From contig OX421505.1 in NCBI GenBank assembly GCA_949126835.1, positions 2,785,587-2,849,586 of the forward strand: a DNA stretch of 64,000 nucleotides. The letters run 5' to 3'. The notes beneath the pieces were generated by a model. It saw nothing but the letters and a program-made list of their open reading frames with translations. It searched no databases and had not been told where the DNA came from. Position 1 is the stretch's first letter, and each line of letters opens with the position of its first letter. Origin of the DNA: Anisus vortex. Its lineage: Eukaryota; Mollusca; Gastropoda; Planorbidae. Shown piece after piece: positions 12,206-25,504 of this stretch. The position numbers and the translations under genes are program-made.

Positions 12206-13283
12206 TTTCGATTAGAAACACACTTTGGCCCTAGTTTCGGTTATAAACACACTTTGGTCCTAGTTTTGACTATAAACACACTTTTGCCATAGTTTCGACT
12301 ACAAACACACATTTGCCCTAGTTTCGAACTATAAACACACTTTGGCCCTAGTTTCGACTACAAGCACAATTCGATAACTAGTTTTGACTAAAAAAACACA
12401 TTTTGGTCCTAGTTTTGACTACAAACACATTTTGGCCCTGGTTTCGAGTATAAACACACTTTGGACCTAATTTTGACTACAAAAAGACTGTGGCCCTAGT
12501 TCCGACTACAAACACACGTTTGCCCTAGTTTCGAACTATAAGACACATTTGCCCAAGTAATGACAACAAACACAATTTGGACCTAGTTTCGACTATAAAC
12601 ATAATTTGGCCCTAGTTACAACTATAAACAATTTATGGACCTAGTTACGACTATAAACACGTTTTGGACCTAGTTACGACTATAAATACTGTTTGGACCT
12701 AGTTACGACTATAAACACTTTTTGGACATAGTTACGACTATAAACACTTTTTGGACCTAGTTACGACTACAAACACTTTTTGGACCTAGTTACGACTACA
12801 AACACTTTTTTGACCTAGTTACGACTATAAACACTTTTTGGACCTTGTTACGACTATAAACACTTTTTGGACCTAGTTACGACTATAAACACTTTTTGGA
12901 CCTAGTTACGACTATAAACATTTTTGGACCTAGTTACGACTATAAACCCTTTTTTGACCTAGTTACGACTAAAAAAAAATGTTGGATCTAGTTACGAATA
13001 TAAACACTTTTTGGACCTAGTTACGACTATATACAATTTTCTGACCTGGTGACGACTATAACCACACTTTAGACCTAATTACGACTATAAACACACTTTG
13101 GACCTAGTTACGACTATACACACACTTTAGACCTAGATACGACTATAAACACACTTTGGACTTAGTTACGACTATAAACATGTTTTGGACGTAGTTACGA
13201 CTATAAACACTTTTTGGACCTATTTACGACTTTAAACACAATTTGGACCTAATTACGACTATAAACACACTCTGGACCTAGTT
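12206..13283. repeat. 29-bp minisatellite, left part
   Basis: About 37 copies of TTTGGACCTAGTTACGACTATAAACAC, spaced 28-29 bp. Copies before 12600 carry TTTGGCCCTAGTTTCGACTA variants, and those after are more uniform. The array stops inside a unit at GGACCTAGTT (13283), where the TIR element begins. It resumes at 33978. Confidence 0.9.
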
Positions 13284-14284
13284 CCTCTTAAACATATCCA
13301 TTTGAAAGTCAAATACCGTCTATGGGGGCTAGCGCAGGCCCCATTAGTCATTAGGTTTTACCCGCATAGTACCGATTAGGGATTTTCCTAATCCCGTCCT
13401 AATGAAATTGCCGCAATGAATGCCGTATCGTTTTCTTTTAGGATTTTCTTATTACGGCACACTTCTGAAATGGCCGAATAGAAACCTAATACCCTAAACC
13501 TCATTAGAATGTGTGAATTTAAACGTTAAGTGGCTATGTGTTTTTTAGTTGCGCGTATTGAAATTGAAGTGCTAATAGAGACCAGTTTTATGGCGACTTT
13601 GGTTAGAAGATCTAAAAGAATTTTTTCCTTTCTTTTTGTGATGTTACCCATATCATTGAATAGCCCCAGGTCATCCCGTGAAGTGGTAAGAGAAAAAAAA
13701 GTTTTATGGCCGACTCAGTGGGAGTCTAAGAGTGCGAGGTTTCTTTCATGTTTCTTTCTTGTTTCATGATACCCTGTCAATAGTTTATAATAGTTCTAGG
13801 CTATATTTGCCGTCTTCATGTTTTTCATTAGATTTAGATCTAGTTATTTGTGTTGTTAGTTTTGAAATACATTAGACTAGTATTGCAGCCTAAATAATAT
13901 AGTAATAAACGATATTGTTGTATCATTAAATGTTTGATGAAATAAACGTATTTAATTATTTTAATTAGTTAAATTGTGTTTTTAAAGGTGTGATAGAAAT
14001 GTAAAGATAATTCTTATTTTTTTTTTTACAATTTAAATATAGACTCTAGATCTAGACATTTATAAAAAATTTCTTTAGGTAAATTTCTTTATTAAATTAT
14101 GAATACCGAGTAAAATTAATAGATCTAGGTCTAGGCCTACATATATTTTTTTTTACTTTCATTACAAAACACGGTATCTTGATTTAAATTTTAATCATCT
14201 GACAGTCTTCAATTTTTAATTATTTATTTTACTTTTTTTAAAGATTTTATTATATAATCATATTATATTGTATAAAATATATTT

Positions 14285-14400
14285 TAAAAAATGTTCGCGA
14301 AGTGTATAGACTAGCCCGGGTATCGAACCCGGAGTCCTTTAAATCGTAGTCCTGATCTCGCCAACATGCATTGAGACCACAAGTTTTGGTATAACAAATT
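14285..14400 (-). mobile_element. tRNA-like SINE head or tRNA pseudogene
   Basis: On the minus strand GGGTTCGATACCCGGG is a strong pol III B box, preceded by GGACTACGATTTAAAGGACT and an A-box-like GTTGGCGAGATCAGG. The spacing fits a tRNA, but I could not fold a clean acceptor stem, so a decayed SINE head is likelier than a working tRNA gene. Confidence 0.4.
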
Positions 14401-16185
14401 ATAATTTAAGCTATCGATATAATTTTTGACTTAATAAAACTTGCGTTTATTAGAATGATATTAAATATATGTTTTATTGTTTTTTCTATTTAATTTTAAA
14501 TAATTTGATTTTTTTTATTAAGAAAGCATTTTATATGATTTTATATCGAATTTGATGGACTAACTCTGACTAACGCGGTTGTACAAATCTCGCTTGACCA
14601 ATCATTATTCCGGAAGTCGGAATTAGCCTTCTTTATTTTTAAATACCGGTCCAACCAACACAATTTAATCGCATGGACTTCATGGAGTATCATTATGATG
14701 GAGATTTAATTCTAGGCTATAAAGTACGATATATAGTATATAGTAGGTGAGTAAATGAAGCCTAATATTAAATATATTATAGGAATTATAGGCCTCTACT
14801 ACTTCTACGTGTATAATTATTAAAACCGCTAATATTTTAATATATATTTAACCAGTCACACGTGTTAAAGTTAATGAATAATTAATCATTTAAATCATTA
14901 GTACCAGGTGACCGATCATTCGATCGGTAATAAAGAGCAGGCGCTTGTACCTTAACATAATGTGTATGTAAAACAACAGTGCATAAATTTAAAAAATACG
15001 TCTTTACTAGACCTATTAATTATATTTAACTTTTTCCTTTTTCTGCTATGAATAACATGGGCTTTAAATTCGAACAGTCGAAGCAGCTTTTTATTTGTGC
15101 AGTCTATTGTCTAGATTTTGCCCGATAAACCCCCCCCCCCCCCCCAAAAAAAAAAAAAAAAATTAAATAAAAATAAAACAGCTTAATCTCATTTCAAACC
15201 CTAAAAATACCATGTCGTCTAGAGTTGTCAGTTTTAAATCCAACAGAAATATATGTTATTTATTTATTTATGTCATTATGTTATGTATTTAAATGACTGA
15301 AAATGACAAGTTTAAATTTAAACTATCGTGAATTACGTTACAATTTTTAGTTCTTCTACCCTTTTCCCTACTTTAACAACTAACTGTCAAACTTTCTAGT
15401 GACCCCTCCCTCCCTCACCCCATTCAAGCTCACAATGAGTTACGACCGGCAAGTTAATTTGATATAAATTAAAAAGGTGTACGAATAAATGTAATACATT
15501 TTTACTAGTTTACCAGATTTCATATTGGCTTCGTAACATAGTCTAATATTAAGTTCTTACTTGGGCACATATATAAATCTAAAGTAAAGTTTGTAAATCA
15601 CTTGTAAAAAATATCTTATACAAAAAAGTATTTATTTATTTTTTTCAATGTTTTCAATGTATTATTCCACATGACGAAAAAGTAAAAATATATAGTTTGG
15701 TGTAAACCTTTTTTAATATCCTCCATGTGTGTTACTATTTAAATAAGCTATCGCGGCAAAATATAATGTCGATTAATTAAAACAACGGTATAATAAACAT
15801 TTTAAAAAATTGTTCAAATTTTGAGCATGGCACTAGTTAAATACTAAATAATTAAAGTTGAAATTATGTTATTCATTGAAAAGACTGCAAATGAAAAGAT
15901 TATAATATAGGCTACGTTAGATGATTTGATTAATCCCCCCCCCCTTTGCACCCCTACCCCCTCAATAAAACGAACAGTATATTACACTTCTGACTTTGTT
16001 ATAAGGAAATTACGAATAAATTGAGTACATCTTTTCTAGTTTACCAGATTTCGAATTGACAATGTTAACATATTATAATATATCTTACTTTGGTAGGCCT
16101 ATATAAGCAAATCTTACATATTTTAATGAAACATTCGTAAATATTTGTATTGAATAAAAAAAAAGTGGATACTAATACAGTGTAT

Positions 16186-16452
16186 ACTATTTTCAGTGTA
16201 GAGTATACTACTATATTGTATACTATAAACGGTGTAGTGTATACTGCTACAGTGTACACTATATACGGTGTAGTGTATACTGCTACAGTGTATACTATAT
16301 ACTGTGTAGTGTATACTGCTTCAGTGTACACTATATACGGTGTAGTGTATACTGCTTCAGTGTACACTATATACGGTGTAGTGTATACTGCTTCAGTGTA
16401 GGCCTACACTATATACGGTGTAGCCAATACTCCTACAGTGTATACTAGACTA
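16186..16452. repeat. 36-bp tandem array rich in GTATAC palindromes
   Basis: About seven copies of GTGTAGTGTATACTGCTACA followed by GTGTACACTATATACG. The unit length is a multiple of three and the unit is partly self-complementary, so both strands stay open and give VYT-rich translations. I read this as a minisatellite, not a protein gene. Confidence 0.85.
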
Positions 16453-17087
16453 TATACAGTTTTACAGTTTTTGTACCAAAAAAAAAGATTTCGACGTGTT
16501 TTTTTTTCCAAACAATGTTAGATGAAAGAAAGTTAAAAATAGACCTTTAAATTGGTGAAACTTCATCTAATCCTGTTATTATTTTAACGGCAAACTATTA
16601 TCTCACTATTTTTAATCTAAATTATATTGCAGTTTAATCTAACATACATTGAAAACATTATAATCTAAATAAGCCTCAAGGGCCGCATACTATTATTTTT
16701 CACCCACTGGCTGTAGTTTGCACACCCCTGCATTACATAAATTACACTTGGTCTTGCTTTAAATTATATCTATCATTGGTGCGCAACAGTAGTCTAAACA
16801 AGAAATTAAACTTCTTTCTGTCTCAGTACGGGTATTTCCGAATCGTCATAACTGCGACGCAACAAAACACCGCTCTTGAAAGCCGCACCACATGTGGGTC
16901 GAGCAATGGCATGTTTTCACGGCCAAAATCAATATCTACGATAATTCTAATGTGTATTTTTATTTAACGTCCATTTCCGATTTTTATTTGTGGGGCCGAA
17001 AAGCTGTAGATTTTTTTTAGGTGAAACAAGACGTGCATTAAAACATGAAGATAATCGTTAGAGCGCTTTTTAAGAAAATTTCCAGAC

Positions 17088-17137
<50 letters not shown>
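17088..17137. repeat. (TA)n microsatellite
   Basis: An uninterrupted alternating TA run of about 40 bp. Confidence 0.9.
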
Positions 17138-17140
<3 letters not shown>

Positions 17141-17555
17141 TTTAACTCGTATTATAGTATAGGATATGTCATGTAGGTGTAGGCCTACTTGTTAAATTAA
17201 AGATTTAAAAACAACTGACTTTTGACTTAAAAATGTTACGTTATTAAAATAAAGGCTAAAAAAATATTTTTTTTTGTTTTGTATATATAATTGCTTAGCT
17301 TAGTCTAGGACTTAGACACTTAGTTGTTCTATTAAACTCGAACCATTTCAGGAAAATCATTAATATTAATAATAATATCATTAAATAATTATTATTATAT
17401 TATAGTAGCCTACTGACTAGACCTAGATAGATCTAGATTAGGCTAGGTAATAATAGTAGGTAACCGTAAATTTAAAGTCAGTAAAGACAAGCCATTTTAT
17501 AATAATATATAGATTCTATTCTAATTAAATTTATAAAAAAAGCATCTTTTTTAAC

Positions 17556-18960
17556 AAATTTTTCAGTCTTACGCTCGGTTGGAATATGCCAATATGGTAT
17601 GGACCAGTATAATGTGAAGTTTCAAGACAACAGACGACCACAAGAAGTCCAGTAAGTCACATTAGCCAACTACTAGACCTACAGTACTACTAGTCTAGGC
17701 GTTTATTTTTAATTTATAGTGAAGCCGGCTGGTCCAGCGGTTAGTTCACCGGACTGTCGACCAAAAACCAACTGACAGGTCGCGGGTTCTATCCCTGTCG
17801 CCCTGCAGGAGTTTTGGGCCTAGTGTACATAATAATCTTCTACCTAGAAGGAACGTCTGTAAACTTATAAGATAAGATAAGGATTATATGAATTATAGGC
17901 TTAAAAATAATATTAATATAAGCTAAATGATATTCATTTATTAATAAATACTATGAATAGCCTATGCAATAATTGAAATTTTCAATTTGATAATTATATT
18001 TTATGTATATATATTATATGCAAACCGTTGCCCTATAGCCTATAGGATATATAACTTATAGTATTATAGGCTATTATTAATGATAAATATTACATATCCA
18101 TAATATTGAACTATGCTATTTGAAATTTGTTGTTAGTTATAATAAATATAGGCCTATACGGTTAGACCCTATACTGGCTATTGTTTTATCAAATCTGTAG
18201 TTATCGAGTATAAACCTTTTTCTACAAAGCATGTCCATTTCTTTTTATAATAACAATAGAGATGATATAAATATAGGCTTATTTTTGTATTTCTATTTAA
18301 AATATTTATAAGGAATTCTTTTTTTTTTCAGTCTGATGTTATAGAGGGAAGACGAGAGTCAAGATTGTAGTGCTCTATTTAATGTATTAGTATTATAATC
18401 TTCTATTACACTTACACCCTTTTGGCCTATTATAACTACTAGACAACAGTCAGCTGATAGAGATGGCAGATGATGATTTAATTAGTGGGTGAGTAAGTAT
18501 AACATAAAGTAGATATAGGGCATTATAGGCCTTTTTGTTTGTTTTAAAGTCTGAGCAATAACCTTTATTACTTGTATATTTATATAGGCGTAGGCCTATA
18601 TTATTATACAATCATTATTATTAATATATATATATATGTAGCCTGTAGTGGCCTACTTAAATTACATTAAATAAAACTTGCTGGACTTAAGCATAGACTT
18701 AGGGGTCAGGGTAATCAGAATAAAGCTTATTTCTAAGCTTAATTTCATGACATTCAATACCGGTAGTTTAAATAGCATTTATAGGAATATAGATATAGGT
18801 TATATTATTTAATTTGTTAATGCAAGGTTAAGGAATTCAATTTTATTTTTACTTTTTATTTCTTCTAGAGTCGGATATTGGAAACTGGTGTACTATTAGT
18901 CTATGCTGATATTAAAGGATATAAAATGACATAGCCTAATTAATGGGTGAGTAAATACTA
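17556..18960 (+). other. Possible exons of an unidentified transcript
   Basis: Bases 17567-17651 are bounded by a TTTTTCAG acceptor and a GTAAGT donor. They are open in one frame, containing GICQYGMDQYNVKFQDNRRP. Further GTGAGT donors follow the similar words GATTTAATTAGTGG (18489) and CTAATTAATGG (18947). No start-to-stop frame could be assembled, so this may be a non-coding transcript or a decayed gene of the outer element. Confidence 0.25.
17719..17880 (+). mobile_element. tRNA-derived SINE with a LINE-type 3' tail
   Basis: The head has an A box (GCTGGTCCAGCGGTTAGT) and a B box (GGTCGCGGGTTCTATCCC) about 50 bp apart. The body continues to TTTTGGGCCT. The tail (17829-17880: AATAATCTTCTACCTAGAAG, then ACGTCTGTAA and ATAAGATAAGATAAGG) aligns with the reverse complement of the LINE 3' end at 265-325. 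A copy with the same head but a different tail lies at 48819-49045. Confidence 0.8.
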
Positions 18961-20186
18961 TGTAGGTCTATTTGTTAAGTCTAAAGTCTAAATCATAGTT
19001 TTGTATCATAACTTAACTATTGTTTAGAATTTAATAACAAGGCCAAGTAAGGGTAAAAAGATAATTTTTTGTCAATAACTATGTTGCAAAACACACTAAA
19101 ATTCATATATAATGTGATGCTATCGCTCAAACCAGTTCAGAGGTTGGTAAAACCAATTTATCAATAAAAAGCAGACTAATGTGAATGGTCCTAGGTCATT
19201 TTTTAGTTTCTTATTGCTTTGTAATGTTATAGCTGTCAAATTTTAAAGCTAATATTATTTTTAGAAATTAAATTAAATTTTTAGAATAAAACCAAAGATA
19301 TAGTTTTAAAGTATTAAAGTCAACTTGTCTAAATATTGTTTCAATTTTAAACTTCCACCAGCTTGTTTATTGGCTCATTAAAATGCTTTTTCTAAATTTA
19401 ACGGCAATCGTTTAATATTTATTCATCTTGGAAATATTTAACTACCTGTTACAATGCAAAAAAATTCCAAATCCGTACTGTTTTATTTTCATTTGTCTCC
19501 AAAAGAACTTACTGTTATCTTGATTTTGAATAACTTTTGAAGTAATTAATCGATTTAGAAATGTTTTCACCACTGTATCGATAAATGAATTGGCTTTTTG
19601 TTTAATTAAAAACCTGATCCTTAATATCTTATTTTGCCTACTGGTACTTGGGTACCAATTCTGTTGGGTTGCAGGACAGACTGTGAGAATTGGTCTTTAA
19701 AAACTGCCTATTTTCGATATCAAAATCTTTTATTCATATAAACTGGAGATTAATGTAATTATCATGTCACAGTCTATGAAAGCCAAAATTGTTCTGTTTA
19801 TTCTGCAATGGTGAAAACCAGTATTTAAAAGAAATTGCTTGCCAGCAGTTGTTAATTGGATTTCTGTTTATCCTTGCTAACCTTGTAGTGTTTTTTTTTT
19901 AAACTTGAAAAACGTTATAATTCAAATTTCATTTTAATTTTCAGATTTTGAAGATGATGTAGGGTGTACTGCAGTGATGGATGGAGATTGATTGTGGGCT
20001 ATGATTAGTATGAAGTTGGTTAAGGCCTATGCAATTTACTGAACATCCAGGCGATTAGTTATTTGATGAGCCAGTGCTAGGTGTGAAGATTTATGGAAAG
20101 CAGTAGACATTGATTAAACAAGATGCATTTACAATAGCCCAAATATCATGTCCACAACAGGCCGGCATCTGACATTTTTATGTATC

Positions 20187-20630
20187 TTAAGATTTTATGA
20201 AATGTGGACTATTGTACACATGCTTTAACCAAGACCACTTATAGTTGTGATTTTGACTTTTTATACAATTCACAAATAATGCATTTGCTAAGTTGCCTGA
20301 CAAGACAGGTCCTTCCACAACCATAGTGTACTTTTTGTCACAAATCAGTTGAGCGTGGACAATTCTATGTCTGGATTTAATGGAAGGCTGTGTGCATTGG
20401 ACAGTATATACACCTAACAAAAGTTCTCTACTTGGATATTAAGATGTGGTATCCACCAGATAGTGCTAATAAAGGATTTCCACAGGATTACATATTGGCT
20501 GATGAATAGACCATGATACACTGAGAAAACTTTCACTCGTGTGCTTGCCATAGACTTATTTATAGCCCAGCAGATCTGTTTAATTTTTTCTGTGGGAGTA
20601 GTTGGATTAATATTCATGTGTAAACACATT
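20187..20630 (-). pseudogene. Possible relic of a PIF/Harbinger transposase
   Basis: Two adjoining minus-strand frames (20629-20414 and 20420-20187) contain CTQPSIKSRHRIVHAQLICD followed by KKYTMVV. This resembles the stretch of Harbinger nucleases that runs from IDGTHI.IK.P through YHSINTQLVCD to NVVARWPGS. The WPGSxHD motif is not intact and the frame is broken, so any transposase is dead. The same bases on the plus strand follow a TTTTCAG acceptor (19944), so an alternative is a non-coding 3' exon. Confidence 0.3.
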
Positions 20631-21982
20631 TATTCTTTGTATGCAAATGTACCCAGTACCGGTATTCTAAATGATAAATGGCTCATATTTATTAATTATT
20701 AAAGTTGTTTTTGAAAATAGTAAATCTATTGATTAAACTTAGTACTCATTGTCAATTGTGGCATTGGGTGGTTAGTGTTATTTTTGCTAAAATATTTTCA
20801 CTTTGAAAAATAAAAGTTATCTTTATAATTTAAAGTGAAATATATCATGTACTATACATTTTTCTGAAAAGTTTTTTTTTTTTTTTGACTTAACTGATCT
20901 GATTATAATATAATTGAATTTTAAGTATATAGCATTATAATGAATGTGTTGTTTTTTTGGTAAACATTCAACTTAATTGTGTGTAGAGTTTACTTCTTTC
21001 ATATTGGTTAACTTCAAGCAATTTATAATCATGAATATTTTTTTTTTTTATAAATGTCTTATATTCCTTAACCATTCCTGTAGGCCTATTATTTTTTTAC
21101 ACAATATCACAATAGTTGTGTCAAAGTTGAATTAATTTGGCTTAATAATAGTAATAGTTTTAACGGTAACCATTACATAATATTTTAATGAATGTAGACC
21201 CTCTTTTTTGGTTAACCATATGTGTGTCTGATTGTCTATAATATTCAAATGTATTCAACTGTATATTTTTTTTTAAAGAAATATCTTATGTTCCATTTCC
21301 ATTACTGTGCTTTTTACAATATCACAATTGGTTCAAAATGTTATTTATTATTATTATGATATGCCTATAGGAGAAGTATAATTAAAGATGATACTTTATT
21401 GCATTATTTAATGTTTTGTGAAAAAGACTTGAGTTAGCATACTAAAATAATATAAGTGTGTGTGTATAGTATAAAAAAAAATTACAGCCCTAAAATATCT
21501 TGTGTTCCATTTGAATCCATCGCTGTGCATGTTAATGTTTTGTTTTCCTCAATATATTACATGTTTTTGTGTTAAAGATATTTTGAGTCCTATTTTTAAA
21601 TAAATAAAGCAATTTTAGTTGTAGGCCTATTGTGTACAATTTATCTTCATTTTTGTAGGCCTAGCAAGAGTGTTTTGATTTTGATTGATTAATTATTGGA
21701 ATACATTATCGGTCTGCCCATTATTCAGGGTTAAATAATATTGTCCCATTAATCTTCCATTTTGCACTAATGCTATTTTATTGTTAGACAATAAAAAAAT
21801 TTTCTACACAAAATTTTTAAAAAAAGGTATTTTGAATGTATACCTATATTTTAAAATAGCTTAGCCTACTTGGCTTGCAAAGGCCTACATATTTTGTTTT
21901 TATTTTGATTGCACAATGTTTACTTATAATGTCTGTTTACATAGTGCTATATTTTATCAATATATATTTCTATGTAGGCTTG
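20631..21982. other. AT-rich DNA with three related AT-rich blocks
   Basis: The phrases ATTTTTTTTTATAAATGTCTTATATTCC (21040), TTTTTAAAGAAATATCTTATGTTCC (21270) and AAAAATTACAGCCCTAAAATATCTTGTGTTCC (21475), each in part similar, suggest a degenerate ~220-bp tandem repeat. No gene was seen. Confidence 0.4.
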
Positions 21983-21984
21983 TA

Positions 21985-22230
21985 CCCTAATAGCACACTA
22001 CCTTCGGGCCAAATTCGGGAAGGTCTCGGCAAAAAACTCGGGCGCATGTCGGCAGTGAGGTCCATCCCAGATGCCATTTTGCTAACTCGAAAGCATCCGG
22101 GCAGAGCTCGGCTACAGATCGGAAATGATCGGCAACAGTAGCAAAACCAAATGTTTGCCGAACCGTATCTGCTTATAGCCGCCCCCTCGCCGAACCTTAG
22201 CTGCTTATAGCCGACACTTACCCACAAGTG
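21985..22230. repeat. GC-rich subterminal block of the TIR element, left end
   Basis: It holds repeated CCGAACC, GCTTATAGCCG (twice, 22170-22182 and 22203-22215) and CGGGC words in otherwise AT-rich DNA. Such subterminal repeats are usual transposase-binding regions; that role is inferred. Confidence 0.5.
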
Positions 22231-22656
22231 GCCCGAATTAGATTTATCATAAAATTAGCACGCATAATATTGTACATTCAGAATTTCAAAACATAAAAAT
22301 AAAAGTAATAGACATACAGACACGTTGGCATATAGTAATGAAAAAAGGTCAGAACAAAATATTGCAAGCAAATTTTTATTGAAAATTAAAAGCTTTTATT
22401 TCTTTATTTAGAAGTGCCTCTTTGGCATGTCTTCGTCTGCCACCATCTCTGTCTGCAGTGAAACCATCATCTGTTTGCTTTTATTAATTTCCTCCTCGGC
22501 TGCACTCTTGTGACATCTAGCTGCATCTAAAAACAATTGTAAATGCATAAAAAATAACTTTCACATAGTTAGGATACTATCTTACTACATTTGATATACT
22601 GGTACTGTTGATATAATTTTTTTTTCCATAAGTTACCTAATAGGCCTACTGCAGAT

Positions 22657-23278
22657 TGTTATGGCCCTTTAGATGACTATTATTACGACTCGTTAAATCG
22701 GATTCAATGAATATAGTTGTATCTTTATTAGAAGTCTCTAGATTCTGCTAATCTGTAGCCCAAGCTAGGGGTTCCTTGACTGACAGGTCTATGCAGTAAT
22801 GTAGTTATATTCGTGATAATTATCTTCAACACATTTCTCAACAATGATAGATCAAACAACTCCAGTTGTTGAATAAACAATTTTATTTAAATTGTAGACT
22901 CAATATAAACGATCAATAAACTTTATCAACTGATGGCAACATAAGTTTCAATAAAATGACATTATATGTACAAGTATTAATATAGCGACTTCACTCTACA
23001 AACGTTTAAACTGAACTAACTTTAAGGAGGTCGGGACTTAACAAAGAAAACTATCATCGAAGATTCTACAGGGTCTTAATACGCATTTTAACCTCTTTCT
23101 CTATAATTACTACGATCCAGAATTATCCTCCAATTTCCACGGGATTTGAACGAATTATTTTATTTAAACTGCCCTCAGGGCATAAAGGTCAAACCTTGGT
23201 CGCCTTGGACTCTGATACGCACTTGTTAAGAGGTCAATGCCTTACTACGTCATTCCTCTATGACCGATATTCGTAACA
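22657..23278 (-). repeat. 3' LTR
   Basis: 622 bp, TG...CA ends when read in element orientation. Differences from the other LTR: T for G in TTGTATCTTT, G for A in AATGTAGTTA, and C for T in GGTCGCCTTG. Confidence 0.95.
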
Positions 23279-23292
23279 TCCCCCTCCTTCTA
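23279..23292 (-). promoter_or_regulatory. Polypurine tract, plus-strand priming site
   Basis: Read on the minus strand, AGAAGGAGGGGGA directly abuts the TGTTACG start of the 3' LTR, as expected for the second-strand primer. Confidence 0.9.
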
Positions 23293-25504
23293 AAGTTTTA
23301 TAATTATTTCTTTTACATTTTAACAATACCAAAAATGTTAATTTTAAGGAATAATTATAAAAGAAAATATTCCGGGGAAAACAATACCATTCAATTGGCT
23401 ATCCCAATAATTCAATCGAACTGATAACAATAACATATAATATATGCAATATAAGTTCATCTTATCAAATGGCTTAACTACAGTCATTCAATCATTCAAT
23501 TTTTAATTCAAAACAATGGACAATTAAATTGTTTATCTAAATCTTGTATACAAGAAAAATACATAATCATTCTTAATAGATATAATATAATACAAGTTAA
23601 TAACTTCTATTACATGAACATTCCACGTTAATAAAAACCTCTCTCGTCCATTTAATTATAAACTAATATCTTTTACATTTGTAATCAAACAACAAAAGAA
23701 AAAATCACTTAATGTCTATTCAGACACGACTTATTTTTTTCCATAAGGAGAAAAACCAAACGCTCTGATAGAACACATGCTAGGCCTAACTCAATTACAA
23801 AACAAAAATACTAGCCCTGACCTAATTTCACTTTACAACAAAAAAATATTATTGCTTGTGTAGACAGTATTTTTTCCAAAGCCTCTAGGCTGACTAACAC
23901 ATTAGACCAAACTGTCTGTGACGCGACCCAAAATGTAGGTCAATTCCGCACTCTCTCTCTCTATTCCTTTTTTCACCCTCTCATTCTCAATTGATTCTAA
24001 CAATATTGACATCGCTATGCAAATTTCTACCCTATCACCGCTTTAAGTCATAAATTGTTACGCTCTTAAAAAGTTATCTTGACTAAATGTACATTATTTA
24101 ACAACCATTATCTCAATATGACATTCATTTATGTTATATTAAGAAATTTAAACATAGTATGTTACAGAATTTAGATAGTTTATAGCAAAAATCATTAAAG
24201 ATATTTCAATTTCTCCTTTTACCATGACCTTTCGACGTCATTATTTTCTTTTTAAAAGAGTTCACATTGAAACATTCTATCTTTCATGCAGACATGGATT
24301 TAATTAAAACAAATTTGGTTAATTTACTTAATTAACTATCAATCAAAGCAGATTATATTATCTTCATACAATCTTAGTACTATACAGTAAGTACTTATTT
24401 TCTTTAGATTACATCAAAGACATTTCAAATACAATATTATTGAAGTACAAAAGATAAAATATTAGAATTTAAAGAGCATAGACTATATTTTTTTTTCAGA
24501 CAGAAATCAATTTAACAATTTTTTTACAAAACAATTTCTGGTCTGAATGGTTCCATCTCCCAGCTTTTCAGTTATGGTAAGGTTGGAATCCATTGCTCTT
24601 TTCCATGTTCCACAAAGGTTTTATTCATTATTCATAGATTCTAGGTTCTCCTGTTCCTCTCACAGTGTTCAGGTCTACCCAATCTTTTGCTTGTCAGTAC
24701 AATTCATTCAATCTATTTTAACTAATACAAAAAAAATATAGATTAGTTTTACAATCTTGACATGAAATCCTTAATTAATAATACATTTGTTGAACATTGG
24801 TATGTCAACATTATAAATTCTCAACCATGAATTTTCAACCATTCTGGTTTACAGTGTCAAGTCAGTGGTGCATATCCTAAACTTTTACAACATAAGGATT
24901 ACAAAGTTTTATTAGTTTCTACTTTTGGTCTGCTTTTCATGTAACAGTATCCTAAAAGTGAAAAATCATATATAATACATTTCTTGGAATTCTTGTTAGT
25001 CATAGTTCTGCCTTGCTGCAACTATTTTTACCCTACATTATCATACATTCAATGATAATAAAACAAATGAATAAATTTACATAGAAGAAATTTGCAGACT
25101 GACTCATTGCAATATTTCAACAACAGTACATGATAAAATGGATTTCCATAGTACAATAATAAAACATTTCTCAATACTTTAGTGATAGAAAAATTCTCTT
25201 TTCTTAAAACCATTTACATCTTTTTCAATCAAATTATCCTCTCTGCTAAATGTTTCAATTATCATTTCCAGAGATTCTCAAACATATCTTATAATCAGTC
25301 CACATTTATAATGTCCTCTGATTTAGAAACCAATTCTGCGGATAAAACTGATCTTTTTCTGTTATAGCAAATATTTTAATTGCTCAACCTAACAAGTTTG
25401 TTTAGAAATATCACAATATAATGATATCTACTCTAACAATACTTTTACTCAGTCCTTTTTCATCACAAGTAAGGGATTTAGTTTAACAATAGTAAGTTTG
25501 GTAA
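23293..25504 (-). other. Non-coding 3' region of the gypsy element
   Basis: AT-rich, with no open frame that matches RT, RNase H or an envelope. Its length suggests leftover or acquired sequence after the pol gene was lost. Confidence 0.6.

Larger units (their letters stand above)
13496..17555. other. Interior of the outer TIR element, no certain gene
   Basis: A 79-codon frame (13530-13769) near the left end has a basic stretch (VRRSKRI) but no recognised domain. A possible exon with a GTGAGT donor (ATG at 14674, donor at 14747) is equally uncertain. A poly(C)/poly(A) junction lies at 15129-15163. Otherwise the DNA is AT-rich. Confidence 0.4.

Noticed and set aside
13530..13769. Transposase N-terminal exon of the outer element
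   Set aside because: No domain and no supporting splice or homology signal; kept only as an uncertain frame.
16065..16401. Open frames on both strands with VYT repeats
   Set aside because: The 36-bp unit is divisible by three and partly palindromic, so open frames are expected without selection.
17719..17795. Functional tRNA gene
   Set aside because: The A and B boxes are present but the acceptor stem does not pair, and the segment continues into a SINE body and LINE-type tail.
21875..22227. Two overlapping frames on opposite strands
   Set aside because: They reflect the GC-rich subterminal block of the TIR element, where stops are rare by composition.
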